DNA of 40,241 nucleotides, from NCBI GenBank assembly GCA_963606965.1, contig CAVDAL010000111.1, positions 1 to 40,241 of the forward strand, in the 5' to 3' direction. The DNA is from CAVDAL01 sp963606965. GTDB taxonomy: Bacteria; Actinomycetota; Coriobacteriia; Coriobacteriales; QAMH01. How positions within the stretch are numbered: the stretch's first letter is position 1; every line of letters starts with the position of its first letter. Positions 1 through 8,221 of the stretch are shown here, piece after piece. The notes under the pieces are model-generated. The model worked only from the letters and a program-made list of their open reading frames with translations, was not told where the DNA came from and did not search any database. The position numbers were made by a program, and so were the translations under genes.

Positions 1-388
1 AGAAGTTTTCCGGAAAAATTCTAAAATACTTTTGAACGGTAATTTCTTGCGTAATGCCCTGCGATTGCAGCTCGACTATTCTAAATCAAATAATTGAAAC
101 TTAAAGTATTAATCGGCGAGTATTTTTTAATAGGTTTTACCTGCTTTTTAATTGCATATATATGTTCGCGCGCGCGCAAGGAAGCTTTTAAACCAGTGCT
201 ACATTCTGTAAACTGGCAACACTAAAGCCGCTAAAACTACAATCATTTATGTGCTTTATGTGCAAATACTTGCGCCGTTCACGCAAAGAAAAACAAAATT
301 TCTGCAAATGCATTAAAATTGTTAGTCGCATTATCCGGCGCGCCTAACGCACAGCGCCAAGAAACTGTTGTCGCACGAAAGGTTATTT
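1..388. other. Leader region with no gene seen
   Basis: No open frame with a credible start and ribosome binding site was found here on either strand. The stretch is AT-rich apart from an alternating purine-pyrimidine tract at about 154-178 (an AT-alternating half, then CGCGCGCGCGC at 167-177). A short palindrome around TTTTCCGGAAAA lies near positions 6-17. The region probably carries the promoter of the glycosyltransferase gene that follows, but no convincing -35/-10 pair was picked out. Confidence 0.5.
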
Positions 389-1858
389 ATGGCAACCGTT
401 GTAAGCGGGTTTAATCTCTTTTTACTTTTTATTTTCAGCTTGTGTTATATGTATCAAGCTGTTTATGTTGTTATAGTTCTTGTAAAAGATCACAAGAAAA
501 AGCCAGCAAAGCTTGAGGATGTTACGCTGCATAGATATGCAGTTTTAATTTCTGGGCGTAATGAAAAGCTTGTTATTGGCGAGCTTGTTAAAAGCCTTAA
601 AAATCAAGACTATCCAGAAGAACTAATTGACATTTTTGTGATCGCAGACAATTGCACAGACAACACAGCTGAAGTTGCGCGTGAAGCTGGCGCACATGTT
701 TTTGTTCGCAACAACAAACAGCTTGTTGGCAAAAGCTATGCACTTGATTATGCAATAAAGAAGATTTTTGCAGAATATGGCGATGAAAATGGTCATGTTC
801 CATTTAAAGGCTTTTTTGTTTTTGATGCTGACAATGTTATTGACCCTGGTTTTGTTGCTGCAATGAATCGCGGAATCAATAAAGGATATAAAGTATTAAC
901 AAGCTATCGCAATTCAAAAAACTATGATTCGAATTGGGTGTCTGCAGGAAGCGCATTATGGTTTTTGCGCGAAGCGAAATTCTTAAGCAATGCACGCCAA
1001 ATGATGGGCTCAAGCTGCGCTATCAGTGGCACAGGCTTCTTGATTGATTCAGAAATCATCGAACGCAACAAAGGTTGGATTCATCACCTTCTTACTGAAG
1101 ACATTGAATTTTCCACAGATTGTATTAGCTCTGGCATAAGAATTGGATATTGCAGTGATGCAATTCTTTATGATGAACAACCACTGACGATGCGCGATTC
1201 ATGGAGGCAGCGCTTGCGTTGGGCAAAAGGCTTTTACCAAGTGCTTTTGCGTTATGGCTCCAGACTTTCTAAAGGCATTTTAAAAGTTCCTGAAGGAAGA
1301 TGGGCATGCTTTGATATGACAATGACAATTGCACCTGCAATGTTACTTGTTTTGGCAAGCGTCTTTGTAAACCTTGCATTTTGCTTGGTCGGTCTTGTTG
1401 AACTTGCATCAATGGCAACGTCAGTACAAAGCGTTGCTGCTGGAACAAGTTCCGCTCTTTCGTCCGGCGGGAATTTCTTTTCAAATATGATAGCCATGCT
1501 TTCTGGTTCATGGTTCCATGGCGACACGCTTAGCACATTCAATGCAAACAATGCTGCAATCATTTTAAATTACACATCTGCCAGATCAACAATCATTGCT
1601 TCATTCTTGTCATTCTTGGGAAGCTTTGCAAGTTTTGCCTTCATCATGTTTGTATTTGGGATTGTTACAACAATTGTTGAATGGGATAAAATTCATGCAA
1701 AGCCAAGCAAGAAAATCAAATACTTGTTCACATTCCCATTTTTCATGCTTACTTATGTGCCAATTGCTCTTGTGGCTGTATTTAGCAAAGTTGAATGGAA
1801 GCCGATTAAGCACAATGTTGTTAGGACAACATCTGACATTATTAATGCTGGGAAGTAA
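389..1858 (+). CDS. Membrane-bound family 2 glycosyltransferase
   Basis: This is a processive-type inverting glycosyltransferase of family GT2, expected to use a nucleotide sugar at the inner face of the membrane to build or modify a surface polysaccharide. The 489-residue reading has an N-terminal membrane helix (about residues 8-32), then the GT-A domain with ISGRNEK, DNCTDNT, the metal-binding DADN after a hydrophobic strand, the general-base motif TEDIEF, and QRLRWAKG, which matches the QxxRW signature of cellulose and hyaluronan synthase-like enzymes. Three or more hydrophobic helices follow in the C-terminal third. I prefer the ATG at 389, because GAAAGG lies 6 bases upstream; a TTG at 368 would add seven residues. 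The 3' end overlaps the convergent rsmA by 17 bases. The sugar and acceptor cannot be told, and no other polysaccharide gene is adjacent. Confidence 0.85.
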   Translation: MATVVSGFNLFLLFIFSLCYMYQAVYVVIVLVKDHKKKPAKLEDVTLHRYAVLISGRNEKLVIGELVKSLKNQDYPEELIDIFVIADNCTDNTAEVAREAGAHVFVRNNKQLVGKSYALDYAIKKIFAEYGDENGHVPFKGFFVFDADNVIDPGFVAAMNRGINKGYKVLTSYRNSKNYDSNWVSAGSALWFLREAKFLSNARQMMGSSCAISGTGFLIDSEIIERNKGWIHHLLTEDIEFSTDCISSGIRIGYCSDAILYDEQPLTMRDSWRQRLRWAKGFYQVLLRYGSRLSKGILKVPEGRWACFDMTMTIAPAMLLVLASVFVNLAFCLVGLVELASMATSVQSVAAGTSSALSSGGNFFSNMIAMLSGSWFHGDTLSTFNANNAAIILNYTSARSTIIASFLSFLGSFASFAFIMFVFGIVTTIVEWDKIHAKPSKKIKYLFTFPFFMLTYVPIALVAVFSKVEWKPIKHNVVRTTSDIINAGK

Positions 1859-2741
1859 GCTTCAAAAATTCTTTGCCAAGATTTAAATAATCTTGAATAT
1901 TTAATGCTTCTCCACGCACATTTGGTGCAATATTGCATGATGATAAAAGTTCATCGATAAGTTGTTTATCAAAGCTGGTACTGAGCGAATTACGAATTGT
2001 TTTTCTGCGTTGCGCAAATGCAGCATCTGCAATTTTGCTTGCCGCGCGAACAAGATTTTTATCACTACTGGCGCAATCTCGGCAAAGATGAATAACAGAG
2101 CTTTCCACGCGCGGAGCTGGATAAAAACATGTTGGAGCAACCTGAAAACGATCAAGCATTTTTGCATGCATACGCAACTTAATGCTATAAGCGCCATAGT
2201 CCTTTGTACCAAGCTGCGCGCAAATGCGGTCTGCTACTTCACGCTGAACCATGACAATCATTTCTTCAAGAAATTCAAAACGCTCGAAATAATCCAAAAT
2301 CAATGTTGCGGCTATTTGATAAGGAAGATTTGCAACTAATTTTTTGGGGAAAGAAGCAGCTCCATTACAGCCCATATCATTTAGGCGCGAGATAGCATTT
2401 TCAATATCTTCGCGCTGAAGCTTTAAAGCATCCTTTTGGATAAGGGCAAATCGTTCAGAATAGTCGCCTGTTGTTTCTTGCAAAACATGCGCCATATCTT
2501 CATCAAATTCAATACTAATAACAGGCGCTTTTTGCAACATAGCAACTGTCAAAGTTCCTATGCCTGGGCCAACCTCCAAGACTGGAATGTCTTGTTCTGT
2601 AATATTTGCGAATTCTAAAATTCTGCCGATGATATTGTCGTCGACAAGAAAGTTTTGACCAAACTTATATTTTGCGCTCAAATTAAAAGAATCAAGCACA
2701 CGCTTTGTTTCTTTAGGATTTGCCAGCATAGAATTAGGCAT
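1842..2741 (-). CDS. rsmA: 16S rRNA dimethyladenosine transferase (KsgA)
   Basis: RsmA uses S-adenosylmethionine to dimethylate two adjacent adenosines in the 3'-terminal hairpin of 16S rRNA during small-subunit assembly. The sequence shows KFGQNFLVDD, the SAM-binding VLEVGPGIGTLT, the catalytic NLPYQIAAT (the NLPY motif) and YPAPRVESSVI, in the usual order, and about 299 residues is a normal length. The ATG at 2741 is preferred: it sits inside the end of the upstream flavoprotein gene (8-base overlap), with a GAAGG-type site just upstream; an earlier in-frame ATG at 2786 would overlap by over 50 bases. It is the last gene of the metG-tatD-flavoprotein-rsmA run. The metG-tatD-rsmA association is common in Gram-positive bacteria. 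Kasugamycin resistance is the classic loss phenotype. Confidence 0.95.
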   Translation of the reverse strand: MPNSMLANPKETKRVLDSFNLSAKYKFGQNFLVDDNIIGRILEFANITEQDIPVLEVGPGIGTLTVAMLQKAPVISIEFDEDMAHVLQETTGDYSERFALIQKDALKLQREDIENAISRLNDMGCNGAASFPKKLVANLPYQIAATLILDYFERFEFLEEMIVMVQREVADRICAQLGTKDYGAYSIKLRMHAKMLDRFQVAPTCFYPAPRVESSVIHLCRDCASSDKNLVRAASKIADAAFAQRRKTIRNSLSTSFDKQLIDELLSSCNIAPNVRGEALNIQDYLNLGKEFLKLTSQH

Positions 2742-3351
2742 TGTCTTCGCCTTCGCGTACATGCTTTGCAAGAATGCGATTTTCATAAATAGAGCGCATT
2801 ACGTCCCCCGCAAGAGCCGATATAGCTTCATCATTATAATTGTCTGCAACAAAATCATGAACGCGCTTTGGTATCAAGCGCAAGCCTGTGCTATTAAGAG
2901 CAGATGTGCAGATTGTGACAAGCGGATCATACCCGAACGGGTCGCCACCATCGCCAATAACAGCAAGATGAGCCGGACGAAAAGGCGGCATTTCTTGTTT
3001 GAGTAAATAGCGGCGCGCCCAATATACTTGGCAGCGGTCTAAAGCAGCTTTAAGCCAGCCGCTAGGGCCAGCAAAATATATAGGAGCGACTACGACAAAA
3101 GCGTCTGCTGAATCCATATGTTTACTTAAAACATTAAATGAGTCACCTGTTATGCAGCATTGCCCACTAATTGCACAAGAATTACAACCAGTACATGCTG
3201 CAACAGGATATTTTGCTAGTTCAAAGACACAAGGCTTTGCGCCTAAGTCTTTAAGATTTGCTTCAAGATTTTTTGCTAATCGCGCCGACTTGCCATCTTC
3301 TTTTGGTGAGCCGACTAAAATTAATACTTCGGGGTCTTGCTTATTTGTCAT
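2734..3351 (-). CDS. Iron-sulfur flavoprotein / NADPH-dependent FMN reductase family
   Basis: The protein of about 205 residues has a flavodoxin-like fold: an N-terminal strand with LVGSPKEDGKSARLAKNL (FMN phosphate loop), a mid region VVVAPIYFAGPSGWLKAALDR, which is the flavin-contacting segment of the family, and a cysteine cluster CTGCNSCAISGQCC near residue 50 that could bind an iron-sulfur cluster. It is probably a soluble electron-transfer flavoprotein with unknown partners. The start at 3351 gives an ATGA overlap with the end of tatD, typical of translational coupling; the longer frame starting at 3363 would lie further inside tatD. It is placed between tatD and rsmA, so it is co-transcribed with translation genes, but I see no functional link. 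The family is clear, the substrate is not. Confidence 0.85.
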   Translation of the reverse strand: MTNKQDPEVLILVGSPKEDGKSARLAKNLEANLKDLGAKPCVFELAKYPVAACTGCNSCAISGQCCITGDSFNVLSKHMDSADAFVVVAPIYFAGPSGWLKAALDRCQVYWARRYLLKQEMPPFRPAHLAVIGDGGDPFGYDPLVTICTSALNSTGLRLIPKRVHDFVADNYNDEAISALAGDVMRSIYENRILAKHVREGEDNA

Positions 3352-4418
3352 GCTTTCTGCCAAACAGTTGGTTTGCGATTTAATAGTTCAATTGCATTAT
3401 TATAAAGTTGCCGCGCAAAGGCTTCCTCTGTAAAGCCTTGCTGCACCTGCTCAAAATCTGGCGTGACCAGCGGATGTGGTTCTTCACCATCAGGCATATC
3501 AATTGCTCGCGGCGTTACAAGATCAGCTGCAACAGATGAGCCGCTATATCCGAAACAATCCATCAAGCAGCGCATTGTATAACGCGTATAGCATGGCATG
3601 CATTCTGTGCCGCGCAAAGGCTCTGGTGCCATGAATGGAGAATCTGTTTCTGTTAAAAGTTTATCGAGCGGGACAAGCGGAGCAGATGCACGAGTGTCAA
3701 AACTCTTTTTGAATGTGAGAGGTCCGCCAAAAGCAACATGACAACCAAGGTCAAGGAATGGTTTTAAAGTCTCTGCATCCAAATTGAAGCAGTGCAAAAT
3801 TGCACCAGCCTGCGGAACGCCAACAGACTTTAAGATGTCATAAGCTTCCGCATGGGCTTCACGCACATGCAAAGCAACTGGCAGCCCAGCTTCCTTAGCA
3901 ATTTCAAGCTGCTGCGCAAAAACGTCGCACTGCGCGTCACGCGGGCTATAATCATAATGATAATCAAGTCCAATTTCACCCAAGCAGGAAGTGAGCGGAT
4001 TTTTCAGCAAACGAAGAAGGCGCGGTTTTGCTTCTTCCCATTCACTTGCATTATGCGGATGAACGCCAGGCGCCATGCGAACTGTTGGCAATTCAATATC
4101 TGCCGCACCCCAGCCATCCAAAATTTGACGCGCTTGCGCAAGCCAATCATTCAAGCTTTCATAAATAATTGTTGCGCCAACTTCATCTTCAAAATAATCA
4201 TCTTTTGCAGGGTCACAAATGCACTGCAAAAAGTCGATGCCATAATATGCGGCACGCGCCAACACATATGGAACATCATGCAACATTCCAAGATGACAAT
4301 GAGTGTCTGCAATTTTTATCCCACTTGGAAGCTGCGGCGCCGGCTTTTCTTTGCCTTTTGAATTGCGAAAAACGGTATCGTGATTTTCTTCAAAATGTTT
4401 AAAATCATCAAGCGGCAT
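3348..4418 (-). CDS. tatD: TatD family metal-dependent hydrolase
   Basis: TatD proteins are TIM-barrel metal-dependent deoxyribonucleases of the amidohydrolase superfamily. Metal ligands are visible in order: DTHCHL, GEIGLDYHYD, ALHVREAH, ILHCFN and TETDSPFMAP. At 356 residues it is longer than the usual 255-265, because of an N-terminal tail of about 35 polar residues and insertions around residues 60-100 and 290-320. The gene starts 3 bases after the metG stop, a conserved metG-tatD pairing, and its TGA stop overlaps the next gene's ATG. No strong Shine-Dalgarno is seen before the start, so translation may be coupled to metG. The insertions may be a clade feature; the catalytic residues look intact. 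Confidence 0.93.
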   Translation of the reverse strand: MPLDDFKHFEENHDTVFRNSKGKEKPAPQLPSGIKIADTHCHLGMLHDVPYVLARAAYYGIDFLQCICDPAKDDYFEDEVGATIIYESLNDWLAQARQILDGWGAADIELPTVRMAPGVHPHNASEWEEAKPRLLRLLKNPLTSCLGEIGLDYHYDYSPRDAQCDVFAQQLEIAKEAGLPVALHVREAHAEAYDILKSVGVPQAGAILHCFNLDAETLKPFLDLGCHVAFGGPLTFKKSFDTRASAPLVPLDKLLTETDSPFMAPEPLRGTECMPCYTRYTMRCLMDCFGYSGSSVAADLVTPRAIDMPDGEEPHPLVTPDFEQVQQGFTEEAFARQLYNNAIELLNRKPTVWQKA

Positions 4419-4421
4419 AAT

Positions 4422-5966
4422 TTATTTGCCCAATCTTGGGAAAAGCGCGTCACCCTTAGTGACTGTTGCACCAGCTGGCAGGCCACCCCATTCGCATTCT
4501 TTTTGCGCATCTGTGATTTCTGTCGCCTTGCCCAAAGACAAGCGAGCAAAAAGTTCATCAGAAATATTTGGCATGAATGGAGCAAGCAAAACAGCAGCAA
4601 TGCGGCAGGCTTCAAGCCCGTTATAAAGAACGAAAGCAAGCTCATCGTGCTTTGATTCATCTTTTGCTAAATTCCAAGGCGCTGTTTGTTCAATATAAAG
4701 GTTTGCGCGATGCAAAAGTCCCATGACTTCTTTAGCTGCACCGCAAAAATCAACAACGCTCATACATGCAGCAAACCTGTCATAAAGCCCATCTGCAAGT
4801 TCGTGCAATGGATTTTGCGCATTTGCAAACTCAGCGCTAAGCTGCGGAACAACTCCATCAAAATTCTTGACAGTCATATTGCTTATACGGCTAAATAAAT
4901 TGCCATATGTATTTGCAAGGTCGGCATTATAAACCTGTGTGATACGATCGATGCCAATGTTTGCATCAGAGCCAAAGTTTACATCTGCCAAGAAGTAATA
5001 GCGATATGCATCAACGCCAAACTGCTCCATAAGTTCGCGCGGATAAAGAGCATTGCCCTTCGACTTTGACATCTTTGAACCATCGGCAGCCATAAGGAAG
5101 CCATGAGCATGAACATGCTGTGGCAAAGGCATGCCAGCTGCCATAAGCATTGCTGGCCAAATAACACAGTGGAAACGAATAATGTCTTTGCCAACAAAAT
5201 GGAAATTCGCAGGCCAAAACTTCTCGAACTTTGTTGTGCCATCAGAACCATAGCCAAGCGCTGTCATGTAATTGATTAAAGCGTCAACCCACACATATGT
5301 AACATGCTTCGTGTCAAAAGGCAGAGGAATGCCCCAGTCAAATGCAGTGCGGCTGACAGACAAATCATGCATACCGCCTTCCACAAAAGAACGAACTTCA
5401 TTCATACGAATTTCTGGACGAATGAAATCTGGATTTTCATCATAAAATTTAAGGAGCTTGTCGCCAAATTCACTAAGCTTAAAAAACCAGTTTTCCTCCT
5501 TCAAAAATTCAACATCGCGGCCGCAGTCTGGGCATTTGCCATCGACCAAGTCTTCTTCTGCAAAGAAAGTTTCACATGGCGTGCAATAAAAACCTTCATA
5601 TGAATCTTTATAAAGATAGCCATTGTCATAAAGCAGTTGCATGAAGTCTTGAACACCTTTCGCATGGCGGTCTTGCGTGGTGCGGATAAAGTCATCATTC
5701 GTAATTGAAAGGTCGTGCCAAAGATCTGTGAACTGCGGAACTTGGCTGTCACACCACTGCTGCGGAGTCATGCCATGCTCTTCAGCTGTCTTTGCAACTT
5801 TTTGGCCATGTTCATCTAAGCCAGTCAAGAACATGACATCCTTACCTTGCAAGCGATTCCAACGCGCCATGCAGTCTGTAGCAATTGTTGTATATGCAGT
5901 GCCTATATGCGGTTCGCCATTAACATAATAAATTGGCGTTGTAATATAAAAGGTGTCTTTAGACAT
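4422..5966 (-). CDS. metG: Methionyl-tRNA synthetase
   Basis: MetG charges tRNA-Met with methionine. The class I fold is shown by TTPIYYVNGEPHIGT near the N terminus and KMSKSKGN in the second half. A four-cysteine zinc knuckle is split as CTPC and CPDC in the connective-peptide insertion. The HIGH signature reads HIGT here; a small or hydroxylated residue at its fourth position is seen in many bacterial MetRS enzymes, so this is not a defect. At 514 residues the protein lacks the C-terminal tRNA-binding/dimerisation domain of longer forms. AGGAG sits 5 bases before the ATG at 5966, while a GTG six bases earlier would overlap this site, so 5966 is chosen. It is the first gene of a four-gene operon. 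No T-box structure is seen in the short leader shared with the divergent NTPase gene. Confidence 0.97.
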   Translation of the reverse strand: MSKDTFYITTPIYYVNGEPHIGTAYTTIATDCMARWNRLQGKDVMFLTGLDEHGQKVAKTAEEHGMTPQQWCDSQVPQFTDLWHDLSITNDDFIRTTQDRHAKGVQDFMQLLYDNGYLYKDSYEGFYCTPCETFFAEEDLVDGKCPDCGRDVEFLKEENWFFKLSEFGDKLLKFYDENPDFIRPEIRMNEVRSFVEGGMHDLSVSRTAFDWGIPLPFDTKHVTYVWVDALINYMTALGYGSDGTTKFEKFWPANFHFVGKDIIRFHCVIWPAMLMAAGMPLPQHVHAHGFLMAADGSKMSKSKGNALYPRELMEQFGVDAYRYYFLADVNFGSDANIGIDRITQVYNADLANTYGNLFSRISNMTVKNFDGVVPQLSAEFANAQNPLHELADGLYDRFAACMSVVDFCGAAKEVMGLLHRANLYIEQTAPWNLAKDESKHDELAFVLYNGLEACRIAAVLLAPFMPNISDELFARLSLGKATEITDAQKECEWGGLPAGATVTKGDALFPRLGK

Positions 5967-6041
5967 GTTCACTCCTGTAATCGATTTTTGCGTATGCGAT
6001 TATAACGCAGGAAAGCTCAGATGTTTTGATACTATAGGCAT

Positions 6042-6584
6042 ATGAAACTTTATGTGATGACTGGTCAAATACAAACGGGCAAAACCACATGGCTAAAAGG
6101 CTTTCTAAAGGAAGCCGCGAATGCTGATGTGCGTATTGATGGCCTTATTACGCCTGCAATTTTTAAAAATGGCGAGAAAACTGGGATTGAAGCTAGACTC
6201 CTTCCACAAGATGAGAATTTTTTGCTGGCAAAGAAAAGATATTTTGATGGTGGCGAAGGCGGCAGCCATAATTTCAAGCAGCAAGTTTTTGATGGGAAAA
6301 AGAAACTTGGCTATGACTTCAGCGATAATGCGATGCAACGCATCAACAAACATTTTGCCACATGTTTTGGTGCTCACGATTTTCTTGTGGATGAAATTGG
6401 CCCGCTAGAAATGATGCAAGGCAAAGGCTATGTCGAAGCAATGCGCCTGCTTGATGAACGTGCAGCAGACAATGCAATTGTTGTAATTCGCCCGTCCTTG
6501 CTTGATGCAGCACGCAAGCGTTGGGGCGAATTTGAAACTTTAACACCAGAAAGCAGCATTGAACAGCTGCTTGAGCGGTTGTAA
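6042..6584 (+). CDS. P-loop NTPase, THEP1-like
   Basis: A small (180-residue) nucleoside-triphosphate-binding protein. The Walker A loop is GQIQTGKTTW close to the N terminus, and the Walker B region is LVDEIGPLEMM at about residues 115-125, which is the DEIGxxE pattern of the THEP1/NTPase_1 family. Members hydrolyse NTPs in vitro and have no settled role. The gene is divergent from metG with about 75 bases between the starts, so the promoters of both lie there. The ribosome binding site is weak (TAGG). A small 5-bp hairpin (6626-6640) followed by a T-rich run stands downstream and might end the transcript before the symporter gene. Confidence 0.75.
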   Translation: MKLYVMTGQIQTGKTTWLKGFLKEAANADVRIDGLITPAIFKNGEKTGIEARLLPQDENFLLAKKRYFDGGEGGSHNFKQQVFDGKKKLGYDFSDNAMQRINKHFATCFGAHDFLVDEIGPLEMMQGKGYVEAMRLLDERAADNAIVVIRPSLLDAARKRWGEFETLTPESSIEQLLERL

Positions 6585-6714
6585 CCTATTTATAAAGCGA
6601 ATTGAGCAGAACCGCTCTTTCGCAAAGCGCAAAAAGCGCTAGTATAAAGAAGTTTTTGTTTCATCTTAAACGCAAATTAAAATAAATAATCATACATATA
6701 TGAACGGAGACAAA

Positions 6715-8136
6715 ATGTCAGGTATTGTCGACATTCTTAACAGCATTGACTCTGTTGTATGGGGTCCAATAATGATTTGCCTTCTTTTGGGCACTCATAT
6801 ATTTTTATCTTTCAGGCTTGGATTCATTCAACGCAAAATTCCAAAAGCTATCAAAATGTCAGTTACTGAAGATGAAGATGCGGAAGGCGATGTTAGCCAA
6901 TTTGGCGCGCTTGTAACAGCTTTGGCAGGCACAATTGGCACAGGCTCTATTGTTGGTGTTGCAACTGCAATTATTTCTGGCGGCCCTGGAGCAATTTTAT
7001 GGATGTGGCTTACAGGCGTTTTTGGCATTGCGACAAAATATGTTGAAGTTTATGTCGCAATTAAATATCGAGTAAAAGATCACAACAATGAAATGCTTGG
7101 CGGAGCAATGTATGCTTGGGAACGTGCCTTCAAAAAAGAGGATGGCAGCATTCCTTGGTGGGCAAAACTTGGTGCTGTCTTGTTCGCGTTCTTTGCTGTT
7201 ATTGCAACACTTGGAACAGGAAGTGCTGTTCAATCATCCGCTATGACAGGCATTATCTGTGGCAACTTCCCTGCTATCCCAAAGTGGGTTCTTGGATTGA
7301 TTATCGCTATTTTGGTTGCTGTTGTAATTTTTGGCGGAGTTAAAAAGATATCAAATGTGTGCGAAAAATTAGTTCCGTTCATGGCTATTGCATATGCTCT
7401 TGGCTGCATAATTATTATGGTTGTTAATTGGAAATATCTAGGACCTGCAATTGCAACAATTGTTGAATGCGCATTCACAGCAAAAGCGGCCTTTGGTGGC
7501 GCTGTTGGCAGTGGAGTTATTGTTGCATTGCAATATGGCTGTGCGCGCGGTCTGTTTTCAAATGAATCTGGCCTTGGCACTGCCCCTATTGTTGCTGCAG
7601 CAGCTTCAACAAAAAATCCTGCACGCCAAGCACTTGTTGCTTCCACTGGTACGTTTTGGTCTACAGTTGTTATTTGTTTAATGACTGGCATTGTTCTTGT
7701 TTCAACAATGCTTGCAAATCCAGGAATCATTGAAGGCGGCACAATTCAAGAAGGTGCAGATTTAGCAAATGCTGCATTTGCTTCAATTCCATATGTTGGT
7801 ACGCCAATTCTTGTTATTGGAATGGTGAGCTTTGCATATTCCACAATTCTTGGCTGGAGCTATTATGGCGGCCGTTGCGTGACCTATCTGTTTGGCAAGC
7901 GCGCAATTCCTGTTTATCAAGTAATCTATGTTGCTGTTGGCTTCCTTGGAGCTATTGGCGTTGGCAATGTTGTTTGGACAATTTCAGACATAAGCAATGC
8001 GTTGATGGCTATTCCAAATATCATCATGGTCTTGCTTTTGTCTGGCATGGTAGCACGCGAAACAAAGCATTATATTTATGATGACAATTTGGATGAAGTT
8101 TATGAAGAGGAAATTCCAGTAATTAAAGAAAAATAG
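6715..8136 (+). CDS. Alanine/glycine:cation symporter (AGCS family)
   Basis: A polytopic inner-membrane symporter, about 473 residues, that imports alanine or glycine with Na+ (or H+). Family marks include GTIGTGSIVGVATAI in the first third, the long run of hydrophobic helices spread over the whole chain, and NESGLGTAPIVAAAA near residue 285, a highly conserved AGCS segment. The ATG at 6715 is chosen because GGAG lies 5 bases before it; the ATG at 6700 has no binding site. The 130-base leader was searched for glycine riboswitch-like elements, which often control this family, and none was recognised. It is followed after 85 bases by a ThDP enzyme gene on the same strand; a metabolic link is possible but not shown. 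Confidence 0.93.
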   Translation: MSGIVDILNSIDSVVWGPIMICLLLGTHIFLSFRLGFIQRKIPKAIKMSVTEDEDAEGDVSQFGALVTALAGTIGTGSIVGVATAIISGGPGAILWMWLTGVFGIATKYVEVYVAIKYRVKDHNNEMLGGAMYAWERAFKKEDGSIPWWAKLGAVLFAFFAVIATLGTGSAVQSSAMTGIICGNFPAIPKWVLGLIIAILVAVVIFGGVKKISNVCEKLVPFMAIAYALGCIIIMVVNWKYLGPAIATIVECAFTAKAAFGGAVGSGVIVALQYGCARGLFSNESGLGTAPIVAAAASTKNPARQALVASTGTFWSTVVICLMTGIVLVSTMLANPGIIEGGTIQEGADLANAAFASIPYVGTPILVIGMVSFAYSTILGWSYYGGRCVTYLFGKRAIPVYQVIYVAVGFLGAIGVGNVVWTISDISNALMAIPNIIMVLLLSGMVARETKHYIYDDNLDEVYEEEIPVIKEK

Positions 8137-8221
8137 TCTTTCTGTGCAAGTGCGGAAACTTCCTGCATTTATCGCTTTATAGGTTTAAACTACCAACAGG
8201 CACTTTAAAAAGGAGAAAAGA

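Noticed and set aside
1..110. A minus-strand partial gene entering from the left edge
   Set aside because: The open stretch is short, has no start codon with a binding site, and no family resemblance could be seen.
5880..5940. HIGT instead of HIGH in MetRS as a sign of a broken enzyme
   Set aside because: Variation at the fourth position of this signature is frequent in bacterial MetRS, and KMSKS and the zinc cysteines are intact.
6585..6714. Possible glycine riboswitch before the amino acid symporter
   Set aside because: No conserved glycine aptamer core or tandem arrangement could be recognised; only small hairpins are present.
7230..7742. A 170-codon open frame antisense to the AGCS symporter gene
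   Set aside because: The plus-strand frame has clear family motifs; the antisense product is a low-complexity shadow without a binding site.
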